A stretch of DNA of 42,801 nt from Alloalcanivorax gelatiniphagus (GCF_005938655.1 NZ_VCQT01000018.1:1-42801), one strand, 5' to 3'. Shown: positions 27,116-37,424, counted from the stretch's first letter. Notes: generated by a model not told the origin, from the sequence alone. Made by a program: numbers and translations.

Positions 27116-28801
27116 ATGAACTTGCTAAAGGAAGACTGGCTGCCGTTCAGGACGCGAAATGGTCAAACGCGATACGCACCACCTACGGCGATATCCGATC
27201 CGGACATCGTCGATCTGGGCCTGCCGCGTGCTGACTTCCAGGGCGCGGCCTACCAATGGCTGATTGGCCTGCTGCAGACCGCCTTGCCCCCCAAACACCA
27301 CGTTGATTGGTTGGAAGGTCTGACACAACCGCCGGATCAGAAAGCGCTGGAGGAGGCTTTTGCCCCTTTTCTGCAGGCCTTTGAATTGGACGGCGATGGC
27401 CCGCGTTTTATGCAGGATCTGGACCCGCTGGACGACGCCAAGCCCTCGCCGGTGGCCGGGTTGCTGATCGACGCGCCGGGTGCCAACGGCATCAAGAACA
27501 ATACCGACTTCTTCGTGAAGCGGGGTGGTACCGAGGTGATGTGCCCGGATTGCGCGGCCATGGCCTTGTTCACCATGCAGATCAATGCGCCGTCCGGCGG
27601 CGCTGGTTACCGCGTCGGCCTGCGGGGTGGCGGCCCCCTGACCACGCTGGTTCTTCCCGAGGCGGGCGACGCCAGTCTTTGGCAGCGGCTGTGGCTGAAC
27701 GTGATGTCCGGGTCGGTGTTCGACCGTGATGGGCTGGCCTTTGCGGCGCCCTCGGCGGAGGATGCCACTCTATTCCCTTGGGTGGCGCCCACGCGGGAAA
27801 GCAAAGCCAAGAACACCGAGGTATTCCCGGAGCACATGCATCCGTTGCATCCGTATTGGGCGATGCCGAGGCGCTTTCGCCTGATTGTGGAAAACCAGCC
27901 CTGCCGCTGCGATCTGTGTGGCCGTGAGGCGCCGCAAAGCGTGCGCGAGGTAAAGGCGAAGAATTACGGCGCCAACTATGCCGGGCCCTGGCTGCACCCG
28001 CTCACCCCCTATCGCACGGACCCGAAGAAACCCCAGGAGCCGCCGTTGTCCAGCAAGGGCCAGCCCGGGGGCATCGGTTACCGCAACTGGTCTTATCTGG
28101 TGCTGCCGGATCCGACCAATACCGGTGCGCTGCCGGCGGCGGTGGTCCGTGATTTTCTCGACGCCAAATATCAGACCAGTACGAATGAAAGGGCCTGGGG
28201 AGAGGACGTGGAAGCGCTTCTAAGGCGGCCCCGGCTGTGGGTGTTCGGTTACGACATGGACAACATGAAAGCCCGCTGCTGGTACGGCACGGAAATGCCG
28301 TTGGTGGTACTGCCGGAGGCCCTCCAGGACGTCTTCCGCGAGGCGGTGCAGCATTTCTCCGACCTCACCCGTCAGGTGGTCTGGTACACGCGCACCCAGA
28401 TCAAAAACGCCTGGTTCGAGCGCCCCGGCGATGCCAAGGGCGACACCTCCTACCTGGAAGCGCAGCTTTATGAGAACACCGAGGGCGCTTTCTTCCAGGC
28501 GCTGGAGAGCATCAAGGCAGTGTTGATCGAGCACGGTGAAACAGCCGACCTGAGCGCGCCCGCCGACGCCTGGTTCCGGGCCCTGCGCGCCGCCTCGCTG
28601 GCACTGTTCGAAGACCAGGTGCTCACCGCCGCTCAGGAGGCGCTCAATTGGCCGCGCGTGGTGTCGGCAAGGAGCCGCCTGCTGGCTTTCCTGAGCGGGC
28701 AGGGCAAGGGCGCCAAACCGATTACGCAGTTCGCCCGCCAATACCATGTTCCTCTGACGCGGAGCGAACGCGACAACCCTGAGCGGAAGGAAACGGCATG
28801 A
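27116..28801 (+). CDS. cas8e: Cas8e (Cse1/CasA), Cascade large subunit
   Basis: Recognises the PAM and starts R-loop formation within Cascade, then recruits Cas3; 561 residues. The N-terminus MNLLKEDWLPFRTRNG is typical. PGANGIKNNTDFFVKRG (121-138) corresponds to the PAM-reading L1 loop. A zinc site is formed by C143-x2-C146 and C265-x2-C268. NAPSGGAGYRVGLRGGGPLT is the strongest family block. The gene ends in an ATGA overlap with cse2. Confidence 0.97.
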   Translation: MNLLKEDWLPFRTRNGQTRYAPPTAISDPDIVDLGLPRADFQGAAYQWLIGLLQTALPPKHHVDWLEGLTQPPDQKALEEAFAPFLQAFELDGDGPRFMQDLDPLDDAKPSPVAGLLIDAPGANGIKNNTDFFVKRGGTEVMCPDCAAMALFTMQINAPSGGAGYRVGLRGGGPLTTLVLPEAGDASLWQRLWLNVMSGSVFDRDGLAFAAPSAEDATLFPWVAPTRESKAKNTEVFPEHMHPLHPYWAMPRRFRLIVENQPCRCDLCGREAPQSVREVKAKNYGANYAGPWLHPLTPYRTDPKKPQEPPLSSKGQPGGIGYRNWSYLVLPDPTNTGALPAAVVRDFLDAKYQTSTNERAWGEDVEALLRRPRLWVFGYDMDNMKARCWYGTEMPLVVLPEALQDVFREAVQHFSDLTRQVVWYTRTQIKNAWFERPGDAKGDTSYLEAQLYENTEGAFFQALESIKAVLIEHGETADLSAPADAWFRALRAASLALFEDQVLTAAQEALNWPRVVSARSRLLAFLSGQGKGAKPITQFARQYHVPLTRSERDNPERKETA

Positions 28802-29457
28802 GCGATACGGAGCTTGAAAACGCACAGAAGAAAGACGCGCGGATTGAGCGCTGTCACGTTCTCTCCGGCCACGAAGCATGGGCGGTGCGTGACTGGTGGC
28901 AGCGGCTGACCCTGTCCCCCGAAATGCTCAAGAAACTCGGTTCCCGTCCAGGCTGGTCAAAAGGTGTGCGCGCCGAATTACGCCGCTGCGACCGCCCGGA
29001 AGCCGCGCTGCTCACCGAGGGCTTTCGGCATCTCTGGGATGGGCTGGGCCGTGACGAAATCGCAAAGGATGCCCTATACGTCTGGGCCGGGGTCGCCATG
29101 GTCCTGGCGGAACTAAAGGGCGAGCAGGCTGGCGTCAGCTTAGCGACCAAAGCGGGTAAAGCCAAAGGTGATGCCAAGAAACAAGGTGATAGCAAGCAAC
29201 CACGCATGAGCGAATTGCGCTTTCAGCAACTGATGGAATGCCATTCATTCGAAGAACTGCTGATGCGGCTCCGGCGGGCATTGGCGCTGGTGGATAAAGA
29301 GGGCGTCAGCGCGGTGTCCCTGGCCGATGACATTCTTCAATGGTGGAAAGAAAACGAGAGCCCCTGGCGCCCCGAGCGGCCCACGCAGGGGGTGGCGTTC
29401 CGCTGGGCCAACGACTATTTCCGTCAGGTGGCGGGTTACCGCTCGAACAACGACTGA
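28798..29457 (+). CDS. cse2: Cse2 (CasB, Cas11e), Cascade small subunit
   Basis: Small helical subunit, two copies per Cascade, which stabilises the crRNA and displaced strand. At 219 residues it is longer than the ~160 of E. coli. Much of the excess is a Lys-rich hydrophilic insert at about 117-136 (KAGKAKGDAKKQGDSKQPR) between the two helical halves. Family marks are WWQRLTLSPEMLKKLG and RGYR-like basic surface residues, and the final LADDILQWW...FRWANDYF. The start codon overlaps the cas8e stop codon. Confidence 0.93.
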   Translation: MSDTELENAQKKDARIERCHVLSGHEAWAVRDWWQRLTLSPEMLKKLGSRPGWSKGVRAELRRCDRPEAALLTEGFRHLWDGLGRDEIAKDALYVWAGVAMVLAELKGEQAGVSLATKAGKAKGDAKKQGDSKQPRMSELRFQQLMECHSFEELLMRLRRALALVDKEGVSAVSLADDILQWWKENESPWRPERPTQGVAFRWANDYFRQVAGYRSNND

Positions 29458-29485
29458 ATTCACTGATTATAAATAGGGGTGTGTC

Positions 29486-30553
29486 ATGACTCATTTTATT
29501 CAAGTGCATCTGCTGACGTCCTACCCGCCGGCCAACCTCAACCGGGATGACCTGGGGCGCCCGAAGACGGCGATGATGGGGGGCAGAAAGCGGCTGCGGG
29601 TTTCCTCGCAAAGCCTCAAGCGTACCTGGCGTACTTCCGCGCTGTTTGAGGAGGCGCTGGGGCGGCATTGCGGTACGCGCACCAAGAAAGTGGGTTTGAT
29701 CGCTGTGGAGGCGCTTCTCGCCCAGGGCGTTGAAGAGAAGAAAGCCAATGAATGGGCGCTGGAAATCGCCAAAGTGTTCGGGGATGTGGAAAAAGGCAAG
29801 CTGGAGACCAGCCAGCTCGTGCATGTCGGTCCGGAGGAACTTGCGGCGGTAAAGGCATTGGCGACCACGCTTGCCGAAGAGAAGCGCGCTCCAGAAAAAT
29901 CGGAATTGGACGCCTTGCGTCATCATACCAGCGCCGTGGACGTGGCCTTGTTTGGTCGTATGCTGGCGGCGTCACCGGCTTTCAACGTGGATGCTTCCTG
30001 CCAGGTGGCGCACGCCATCACCGTGCACGCCGCCGAAGTCGAGGACGACTATTTCACCGCCGTGGACGACCTGAATACCGGTGAGGAGCACCGTGGCGCC
30101 GCTCATGTTGGTGATGCCGGCTTTGGCGCGGGGTTGTTTTACTCCTATGTCTGCATCGATCGCCATCTGCTCGAGGAAAACCTGGATGGGGATCGGGAAC
30201 TGGCGGACCGCGCCATTGCCGCTCTGCTGGAAGCCGCCGTACGCACTTCCCCCAAAGGCAAGCAGAACAGCTTTGGTTCCCGCGCCCACGCCAGCTACGT
30301 GCTGGTGGAAGCCGGTGATCAGCAGCCCCGCTCCCTGTCGGTGTCCTTCCTGAAGCCGGTGAGCGGTGACAATCAGGCGCTGGACGCCATTCAGCGCCTC
30401 GAACGCCAGGTGAGTGCTTTCGACGGTGCCTACGGCGCCGGCGCCGACCGCCGCTTCGTACTGTCCGCCGAGCCGGACTACCCGGGCGCGCCGGAGGGCA
30501 TGAAGTCCGGTGACCTCGGTTCGCTGATCGAGTTTCTGAAAGCGGATCGCTAG
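29486..30553 (+). CDS. cas7e: Cas7e (Cse4/CasC), Cascade backbone
   Basis: RAMP-fold protein, six copies of which form the crRNA-binding backbone of Cascade; 355 residues. Diagnostic stretches are FIQVHLLTSYPPANLNRDDL, RLRVSSQSLKRTWRTS, the thumb region with ALFGRMLA, and KGKQNSFGSRAHASYVLVE. It starts 28 bp after cse2. There are 8 bp between its stop and the cas5e start. Confidence 0.97.
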   Translation: MTHFIQVHLLTSYPPANLNRDDLGRPKTAMMGGRKRLRVSSQSLKRTWRTSALFEEALGRHCGTRTKKVGLIAVEALLAQGVEEKKANEWALEIAKVFGDVEKGKLETSQLVHVGPEELAAVKALATTLAEEKRAPEKSELDALRHHTSAVDVALFGRMLAASPAFNVDASCQVAHAITVHAAEVEDDYFTAVDDLNTGEEHRGAAHVGDAGFGAGLFYSYVCIDRHLLEENLDGDRELADRAIAALLEAAVRTSPKGKQNSFGSRAHASYVLVEAGDQQPRSLSVSFLKPVSGDNQALDAIQRLERQVSAFDGAYGAGADRRFVLSAEPDYPGAPEGMKSGDLGSLIEFLKADR

Positions 30554-30561
30554 GGGGCGCC

Positions 30562-31305
30562 ATGAGCCAGTATCTTGTGTTCCGCCTGTATGCGCCGCTG
30601 GCCAGCTGGGGCGAAGCGGCGGTGGGCGAGACGCGTCCCTCGGGTACCTGCCCGGGCCGTGGCGCCTTGCTGGGCCTGCTGGGCGCCGCCCTTGGGCTGC
30701 GCCGTGACGACGCGGAGGGGCAGGCAGCTTTGTTTGGCGGCTTTCGCGTGGCGGTGAAGCAATATCGTGCCGGTACCTTGCTGAGCGATTACCACACTGC
30801 CCAGGTGCCCGCCTCACAATCGAGAGTCCGTTATCGCACTCGCCGTGACGAACTCAACGCGCCTCAAAAGGTGATTCATACCATTCTCTCCAGCCGCCAG
30901 TATCGCTGCGACGGGCTGTGGACGGTGGCGGTACGGGCGACTCCGGCGGCGCGGCAGGACCTGGCGGTTCTCCGTGAGGCCCTGTTCAAACCCGTGTTTC
31001 CCCTGTACCTCGGCCGCCGGGCCTGCCCGCTGGCGGCGCCATTGGCGCCGGAGGTGATCGAGCGTGAGACCTTGAAGGCGGCCCTTGATCACGAGTTCGA
31101 GCCATTGATGTCCGGCCAGCAGAGCTGGCTACGGCCCGACGCTGCCTGCCTCTATGTGTGGGAGGGGACGGCCACCGACCTGGACGGTGACGACCGGCAC
31201 GTCGAAAGCAACGATGTGTGGGATGACCCGCTCAACCGCGACCGCTGGCAGTTCGGCCCGCGCAAGGCATTTCGGCGATACCAATACGCCCGGGAGGTGG
31301 CTTGA
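30562..31305 (+). CDS. cas5e: Cas5e (CasD), Cascade 5'-handle-binding subunit
   Basis: RAMP protein, 247 residues, that holds the crRNA 5' handle and caps the Cas7 backbone. The N-terminus (YLVFRLYAPLASWGEAAVGE) and the glycine-rich [18 protein letters not shown] are typical. PLYLGRRACPLAAPL near 150 is another family block. GGGGG is just before the ATG. Its stop overlaps the cas6e start by one base (TGATG). Confidence 0.96.
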   Translation: MSQYLVFRLYAPLASWGEAAVGETRPSGTCPGRGALLGLLGAALGLRRDDAEGQAALFGGFRVAVKQYRAGTLLSDYHTAQVPASQSRVRYRTRRDELNAPQKVIHTILSSRQYRCDGLWTVAVRATPAARQDLAVLREALFKPVFPLYLGRRACPLAAPLAPEVIERETLKAALDHEFEPLMSGQQSWLRPDAACLYVWEGTATDLDGDDRHVESNDVWDDPLNRDRWQFGPRKAFRRYQYAREVA

Positions 31306-32003
31306 TGCATCTCTCTCGCGTTCGTGTTGATCTCAATGGCCTTGGCCGCAATGAGCTGTTCGCGGTCATGGGCGGTGAGCCTTACGGCACCCACCAACTG
31401 CTCTGGCGATTGTTTCCCGATTACAGCGGCCCGCGGCCTTTTCTTTTCCGCCAGGAAATCGAGGACGGCGCCGACGGCGAAGGGCGCTGCAAGGGGTTAC
31501 CGTTGTTTTATCTGCTTTCCGAACAAACCCCGGTGGCGGTGCCCGGTCTGTTGGCGGTGGAAAGCAAACCGTTCGCGCCACGCCTGGACGCGGGGGAGAC
31601 CCTGGCGTTTCGATTACGCGCCAACCCCACCGTGGCGCGCCGGGTCGACGGCCAGAAGCACTCCGTTCGCAGCGATGTTCTGATGCATGCCAAAGCGGCG
31701 TTCGCACCGGATCAGCGCGCCAGCCAGGAATGCAAGGACGCCATGGACGCCGCCGCGCGGCAGTGGTTGGCCGGGCAGGGCGAAAAGAATGGCTTCGTCC
31801 TCCGGGCGGAGCCGGAGGTCAGCGGCTATCGCCAACACAGCCTGGGGCGCAGAAGGCAGGGTAAGCCGATTCAGTTCTCCGGCGTGGATTACAGCGGCAC
31901 GCTGGAGGTGACCGATGCACAGGCCTTCATGGCGTCGTTGGCGCAGGGCCTGGGCCGTTCCAAGGCGTTCGGCTTCGGCATGATGATGATACGGCGTGCC
32001 TGA
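31305..32003 (+). CDS. cas6e: Cas6e (CasE) crRNA endoribonuclease
   Basis: Metal-independent RNase that cuts pre-crRNA at the base of the repeat hairpin and stays bound to the 3' stem. It has 232 residues from ATG 31305. The catalytic His is in EPYGTHQLLWRLFPD (H30), and the C-terminal G-rich loop QGLGRSKAFGFGMMM is intact. The start is taken at the TGATG overlap with cas5e rather than the TTG one codon upstream. It must process three hairpins that differ only in their tetraloop, since the stems of all three arrays are the same. Confidence 0.96.
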   Translation: MHLSRVRVDLNGLGRNELFAVMGGEPYGTHQLLWRLFPDYSGPRPFLFRQEIEDGADGEGRCKGLPLFYLLSEQTPVAVPGLLAVESKPFAPRLDAGETLAFRLRANPTVARRVDGQKHSVRSDVLMHAKAAFAPDQRASQECKDAMDAAARQWLAGQGEKNGFVLRAEPEVSGYRQHSLGRRRQGKPIQFSGVDYSGTLEVTDAQAFMASLAQGLGRSKAFGFGMMMIRRA

Positions 32004-32005
32004 CC

Positions 32006-33240
<1,235 letters not shown>

Positions 33241-33346
33241 AAATTTTTCTATTCCGGTCGGCAAAAATGACTGGAAGAAGGCATATATTGTGGACCGGGT
33301 TGCAGTCCGATCCTATGGTGGTCCCGCCAAAAGGAGGATATTAATA

Positions 33347-34159
33347 ATGAAATGGGCTGTATTTTTTGTTCTGTCTTTTATGATGTTTGGTTGTGGAGGC
33401 GGGGGCTCCGGAGGTGGCGGAGGTTCCGAGTCCCCAGGTAATGGAAATCCGAGCCAGCCGGCGGATCTTGCCGGGCTTTGGCAGGGCGAAGTTAATGGTT
33501 ATAGCTCCTCGCTCTTCATTGATACCGACGGCACCATGACCGGTAGCTGGCTTGATACTGATAATGTCGAATTCTATTCCGTGTATGGCAAAGTGCCCAT
33601 GCGCGCGGAATCATCCGCTGACCTTCTTTTGTGCGAGCATCAGCGTGGGGAAGACGGTCAGCAACGGACGTTCGCGGCCGAAGGCGTTTGCCAGTCTGTC
33701 CAATGGAGCGCCTCGACGGTGGAAGGCCAGACCATACAGGGCTCGCTCGCGGGACAATCGGTTGAGTTCGCCTACGCCGGTGATACCGCCGAGCCGGTTA
33801 CCCCGGTGTCCGGCTGCCGAAACATCAGCACCGAATACATAAGCCAGGGCGACTACTTGTCTTCAGACTCCATGACTCTGAACATTATGTCGGACGGCAC
33901 GGTAACAGGGTCGCGCACGGAAAGAATGGACTATGACGCTCCACAGCCGGGCCCTGTGGTGCAGTGGGACATAGCCGGGGAAGTAGCATCCCACCATATC
34001 GATGGCGTCCAGCGGCTTGAGCTTTTTCTCATGTCCCAAACGGATGACGAGGAGATCATTGACGGCTTGATTTGGGAGGATCTGGTGTATTTTGTGAGCA
34101 CCGATCATGGAAGCCCTTATCTGGTTTATCGTTATGGCGAGCATTCCAGTTGCCTCTGA
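33347..34159 (+). CDS. putative lipoprotein, 270 aa, between cas2 and array 3
   Basis: The start ATG 33347 has a very strong AAGGAGG (33331-33337). A short signal peptide ends in a lipobox-like MMFGC followed by a Gly/Ser-rich linker, so the mature protein would be anchored to the membrane by Cys16. The rest looks beta-rich, with two loosely similar halves, each opening with a phrase like TDGTMTGSW / SDGTVTGSRTE. Cys residues in the later part could form disulfides. No family is recognised and there is no sign of a CRISPR-related function. It stands alone between the cas operon and array 3. Confidence 0.75.
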   Translation: MKWAVFFVLSFMMFGCGGGGSGGGGGSESPGNGNPSQPADLAGLWQGEVNGYSSSLFIDTDGTMTGSWLDTDNVEFYSVYGKVPMRAESSADLLLCEHQRGEDGQQRTFAAEGVCQSVQWSASTVEGQTIQGSLAGQSVEFAYAGDTAEPVTPVSGCRNISTEYISQGDYLSSDSMTLNIMSDGTVTGSRTERMDYDAPQPGPVVQWDIAGEVASHHIDGVQRLELFLMSQTDDEEIIDGLIWEDLVYFVSTDHGSPYLVYRYGEHSSCL

Positions 34160-34271
34160 GCAAATCGATTCCGGCCCGTTTCTGGCTCCGGAGTTAACGC
34201 CACGGTTTGTCAGCGGGACTCCGCGACCTCAGTCAGTGACAGCGTGAGATTTGGCCCTCTGCTTTATCCGC

Positions 34272-34298
34272 GGCGGCCCGCCTCCAGAGCGGGCCGCC
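34272..34298. other. GC-rich stem-loop
   Basis: GGCGGCCCGC at 34272-34281 pairs perfectly with GCGGGCCGCC at 34289-34298 around 7 nt. There is no T-run. It lies 113 bp after the lipoprotein stop codon and may end that transcript in a factor-dependent way. The stretch 34160-34510 has no gene I can support and nothing else recognisable. Confidence 0.4.
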
Positions 34299-34510
34299 GA
34301 GTCCGCCCTGGTTCTATCCGCAAGGCATAAACCTCAACGCGCCTCGGAACCTTTCCTCGGTCGACGACCGCGCTCCTTCCGGGTGGCTCCGCCGACCCGG
34401 CCAACCTGGCTGGTGTCCCTCGCCCTTGTCATCCAGCACAACCCTGGCCTGACGAAGTGATGGTTTTCTCGTGACGTCGTTTGAGCGGTTTCTGTAGTAC
34501 CTAATCGAAG

Positions 34511-34587
34511 GCTGTTTTTTGATCAACTTGTTCGGTGGAAATTACCGGCCCGGTTTTCTTCTTTAAGATCAATGGGATACATTTAGA
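34511..34587 (+). promoter_or_regulatory. CRISPR leader 3 (diverged)
   Basis: It shares the T-run, GGTGGAAAT box (34534, exactly 54 bp before the repeat), TTTTCTTCTTT and terminal TTTAGA with leaders 1 and 2. It differs at two likely functional sites. The TTGGT motif at -56 is TCGGT here, and the IHF-like site reads GATCAATGGGATA, with two mismatches to consensus instead of one. Confidence 0.82.
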
Positions 34588-35898
34588 GGGTTCCCCACAC
34601 GTGTGGGGATAAACCGTGAATGAAATTGCAGGAAACAGATTGATGGATGGGTTCCCCACACGTGTGGGGATAAACCGGTCATCCAGCATCACGTCCAGCG
34701 CCTCAGCGAGGGTTCCCCACACGTGTGGGGATAAACCGGGTGCTTGTGCTGATTCTTAGGTATTCGGCAGGGGTTCCCCACACGTGTGGGGATAAACCGG
34801 GGCAGGACGAATTGACAGAGGGCGAGGGCGAGGGTTCCCCACACGTGTGGGGATAAACCGGGCCCTCACCTTACGTACATGATGAAAAAGCCGGGTTCCC
34901 CACACGTGTGGGGATAAACCGGCGGCGGGCTGGTAATGGCGCTGGTCACCGACGGGTTCCCCACACGTGTGGGGATAAACCGGAGTGGACGAAGTTCAAG
35001 CCGAAGATGGTGCAGGGTTCCCCACACGTGTGGGGATAAACCGAGCAGAGGTAAAATAGTCGTGGCGCTTGCCACGGGTTCCCCACACGTGTGGGGATAA
35101 ACCGGACGCCACCACCGGTTCTGGTGGTCGTCACAAGGGTTCCCCACACGTGTGGGGATAAACCGGACCGCGGAACGCCCGGCGCCCACCAATTCCAGGG
35201 TTCCCCACACGTGTGGGGATAAACCGGCCCGGTCGGCCTCCGGATGGGCCAACTTGCCGGGTTCCCCACACGTGTGGGGATAAACCTCAGTTGGCGAACA
35301 GGTTCGTGCGTTCGGCGGAGGGTTCCCCACACGTGTGGGGATAAACCGTCGATGTCGGTACCGGCAGATATTGCTCTGGCGGGTTCCCCACACGTGTGGG
35401 GATAAACCGTCGCCGCCGGCATCGACAAGCAGAAGAGGGCCGGGTTCCCCACACGTGTGGGGATAAACCGGACGCAGATAGGCGCGCGCCTCAAGCAAAG
35501 CGGGGTTCCCCACACGTGTGGGGATAAACCGTAGCAGGGCAGCAGACAAAGAACGCGGCGCAGGGGTTCCCCACACGTGTGGGGATAAACCGAGCACGGG
35601 CCGGGTGGACGGCATTGTGGCGACGGGTTCCCCACAGGCGTGGGGATAAACCGAAATCGCCGACCGTGTGACCGCCTACGGGAAGGTGTTCCCCACAGGC
35701 GTGGGGATAAACCGTGGAATTGGCCCAGGCCCAGCTACTCCGCGCACGTGTTCCCCACACGTGTGGGGATAAACCGCCGAGCAGGACCAGGAAGACTTTG
35801 GCCAGCTGGGGTTCCCCACACGTGTGGGGATAAGCCGTTCTTGTCGCCGGTCGCGGTGCTCTGCTCGCCGGGTTCCCCACAGGCGTGGGGATAAACGG
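34588..35898 (+). CRISPR. CRISPR array 3, type I-E, 22 repeats / 21 spacers
   Basis: The 29-bp repeat begins GGGTTCCCCAC, has the tetraloop ACGT (making the central 16 bp a perfect palindrome) and ends ATAAACCG. The repeat at 35259 ends in T. Repeats 1-17 are otherwise uniform. The five leader-distal repeats are mosaic: 35625 (GGG start, AGGC loop), 35686 (identical to array 1 repeats), 35748 (GTG start, ACGT loop), 35809 (GGG start, ACGT loop, AAGCCG end) and 35870 (GGG, AGGC, ending ACGG). One spacer is 33 nt (35715-35747). Spacer 6 (34922) nearly equals spacer 18 of array 1. Confidence 0.99.
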
Positions 35899-36122
35899 GC
35901 ATTGGGCTAGATCGCCAGACAGATAGAGGATGCATGTGGCGGGTAGAGCGGTTGGCTGGGCTTGCCGTACCCGGAACTGTGACAGCGAAGGAGAGCTATA
36001 CCTGAAGCCCGTTAATCCGGGCCGACCAGAGCCAATCATCAGGATCAACGGCTGCTGTAGTGTGTGCGGGGGGTAATTGGCAGGTATGATCCGATGTAAT
36101 AAAAACGACCCAGGAGGGCAAA

Positions 36123-36398
36123 ATGAAATACGCCATCATTGGCTTTATTTTTCTTGTGTGGGGTGGCTCTGCCGGCGCCAGGACCCTGGAAGAAATTGGT
36201 ATATGGAAGAACCCAAAAGGGGAGATGTATGTCCATGTCGCCAACGAGGGTGGCGGCAAAGCGACCATCAGCCTTTACGCCACTGACGAGCATAACGTGA
36301 ACAAGGTCATGTTTTTTGGCAGTGCCGAAAAGTTCGACGATCTAATCACTTTGATTCGCAAAGCGCAGGAGCGCGCCGGAGAAATCAAGGGTGAGTAG
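36123..36398 (+). CDS. small exported protein, 91 aa
   Basis: A probable signal peptide MKYAIIGFIFLVWGGSAGA with cleavage after GARA-like small residues near 19-20, then a ~70-residue mature domain (EIGIWKNPKGEMYVHVANEG). GGAGG lies 6 nt before the ATG. No family is recognised. It is the first gene after array 3; the 224 bp between holds no feature I can name. Confidence 0.65.
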   Translation: MKYAIIGFIFLVWGGSAGARTLEEIGIWKNPKGEMYVHVANEGGGKATISLYATDEHNVNKVMFFGSAEKFDDLITLIRKAQERAGEIKGE

Positions 36399-36518
36399 GT
36401 TCCGAAAAACCGCAGCTCTAACAGGCGAACAGCATCAACAGCGCGGCCAAATACATGATCTCGGCTGCGCCGCCATTGCTCCGGTCATGCAATGGGCGAT
36501 AGATCAGGGGGCGATATA

Positions 36519-36929
36519 ATGAGGTTTGCACTTGGCATTTTACTAGCGGCGGCGCTGCTGTCCGGCTGTGCTACACCGCTGGATGACTTGCTGGAGGGCG
36601 GTTACTCAGAGGCGAAAGTTCAACCCGCGCCGGCTAGCCTGGTCGGCACATGGACGGGCAGCATGGGTTCCTATCTGGTGACCCTTGTGGTGGAACCCGA
36701 TGGCACTGGCCGATATTGCCATTCTTGGAATGAGAAGAATGCGGTGTCGTTGCTCAAATATGATGGCGAGCGTCTGGTTTTCCAGGACGGTGCCAGGGCG
36801 GAACTGATTTCCGCCTCATCCGATAAACTGATACTCAAACCGAGTTACAAGCACGCGAAAGAGTCCGTATTAAGAGCGGACAGGTCACTGAGGGCGGCTT
36901 CTCTGTATTGTCGTAGCGCGTTGAGATAG
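36519..36929 (+). CDS. putative lipoprotein, 136 aa
   Basis: MRFALGILLAAALLSGCATP is a textbook lipoprotein signal with lipobox LSGC. The mature part starts with a linker and then a small beta domain (LVGTWTGSMGSYLVTLVVEP) that resembles the first part of the 33347-34159 lipoprotein (LAGLWQGEV...DGTMTG). AGGGGG at 36506 and ATG 36519 support this start over an in-frame ATG at 36492. It has two further Cys residues. Function unknown. Confidence 0.7.
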   Translation: MRFALGILLAAALLSGCATPLDDLLEGGYSEAKVQPAPASLVGTWTGSMGSYLVTLVVEPDGTGRYCHSWNEKNAVSLLKYDGERLVFQDGARAELISASSDKLILKPSYKHAKESVLRADRSLRAASLYCRSALR

Positions 36930-37010
36930 CCGCTTTCCAGATTTTCTCTTTCGGTGCCGTTCAACCCCAGCGTTAAACGTATTGGTGCCAGGATGCGTTG
37001 GAAGGCCGGT

Positions 37011-37424
37011 TCAGCCTTCCATGCAGCCGTGGAAAATGCCGTCCTTGAATTCGTTGACTGCCCGTAGCTGAAGCTGCTCGCTGGAGAACCGGGGCACTTC
37101 CCAGGCCTTCATGGCAATGGCATTCAGCAAAGGCATCGATGAATCCTTGTTGAGCGTTTCCAGGGTGTCGGACAGGGCCATGCCGCTTTGCCGCGCCAGC
37201 ATAACGGTTTCGCCAAACCGCTCCATAAGCTTGCACCGTTCCATCCGGGCCTTGAACTCGGACTCGGGTGCGGTTTCGGCCAGCGCGGGTGTACAGAAAA
37301 GCGCCGCCAAAAGGAGCAGGCTCTTGGCTTTGAGTATTTCTGGTCCGCTGGTTTTGCTCTGTTTTATCCCCAAGAAAGCCGAAATTACTTCAGAAGTGGT
37401 GGTCCAATCTTTTCTTCCGTGCAT
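37011..37424 (-). CDS. hypothetical exported protein, 137 aa
   Basis: Convergent with the lipoprotein gene. The frame opens with about 33 polar residues before a clear signal-type segment (KAKSLLLLAALFCTPALA), so either the true start is internal (no ATG or GTG is well placed) or the N-terminal region is unusually long. The mature part has two Cys (RCKLMERFGE and HGCMEG) and is predicted helical. GGAA precedes the ATG at 37424. A hairpin (TGGAAGGC/GCCTTCCA, 36999-37021) spans the stop codon. No family recognised. Confidence 0.5.
   Translation of the reverse strand: MHGRKDWTTTSEVISAFLGIKQSKTSGPEILKAKSLLLLAALFCTPALAETAPESEFKARMERCKLMERFGETVMLARQSGMALSDTLETLNKDSSMPLLNAIAMKAWEVPRFSSEQLQLRAVNEFKDGIFHGCMEG

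Noticed and set aside
36999-37021. Perfect hairpin TGGAAGGC/GCCTTCCA considered as a terminator between convergent genes.
   Set aside because: No T-run on either strand, and it spans the stop codon of the minus-strand gene, so I do not call it a terminator.
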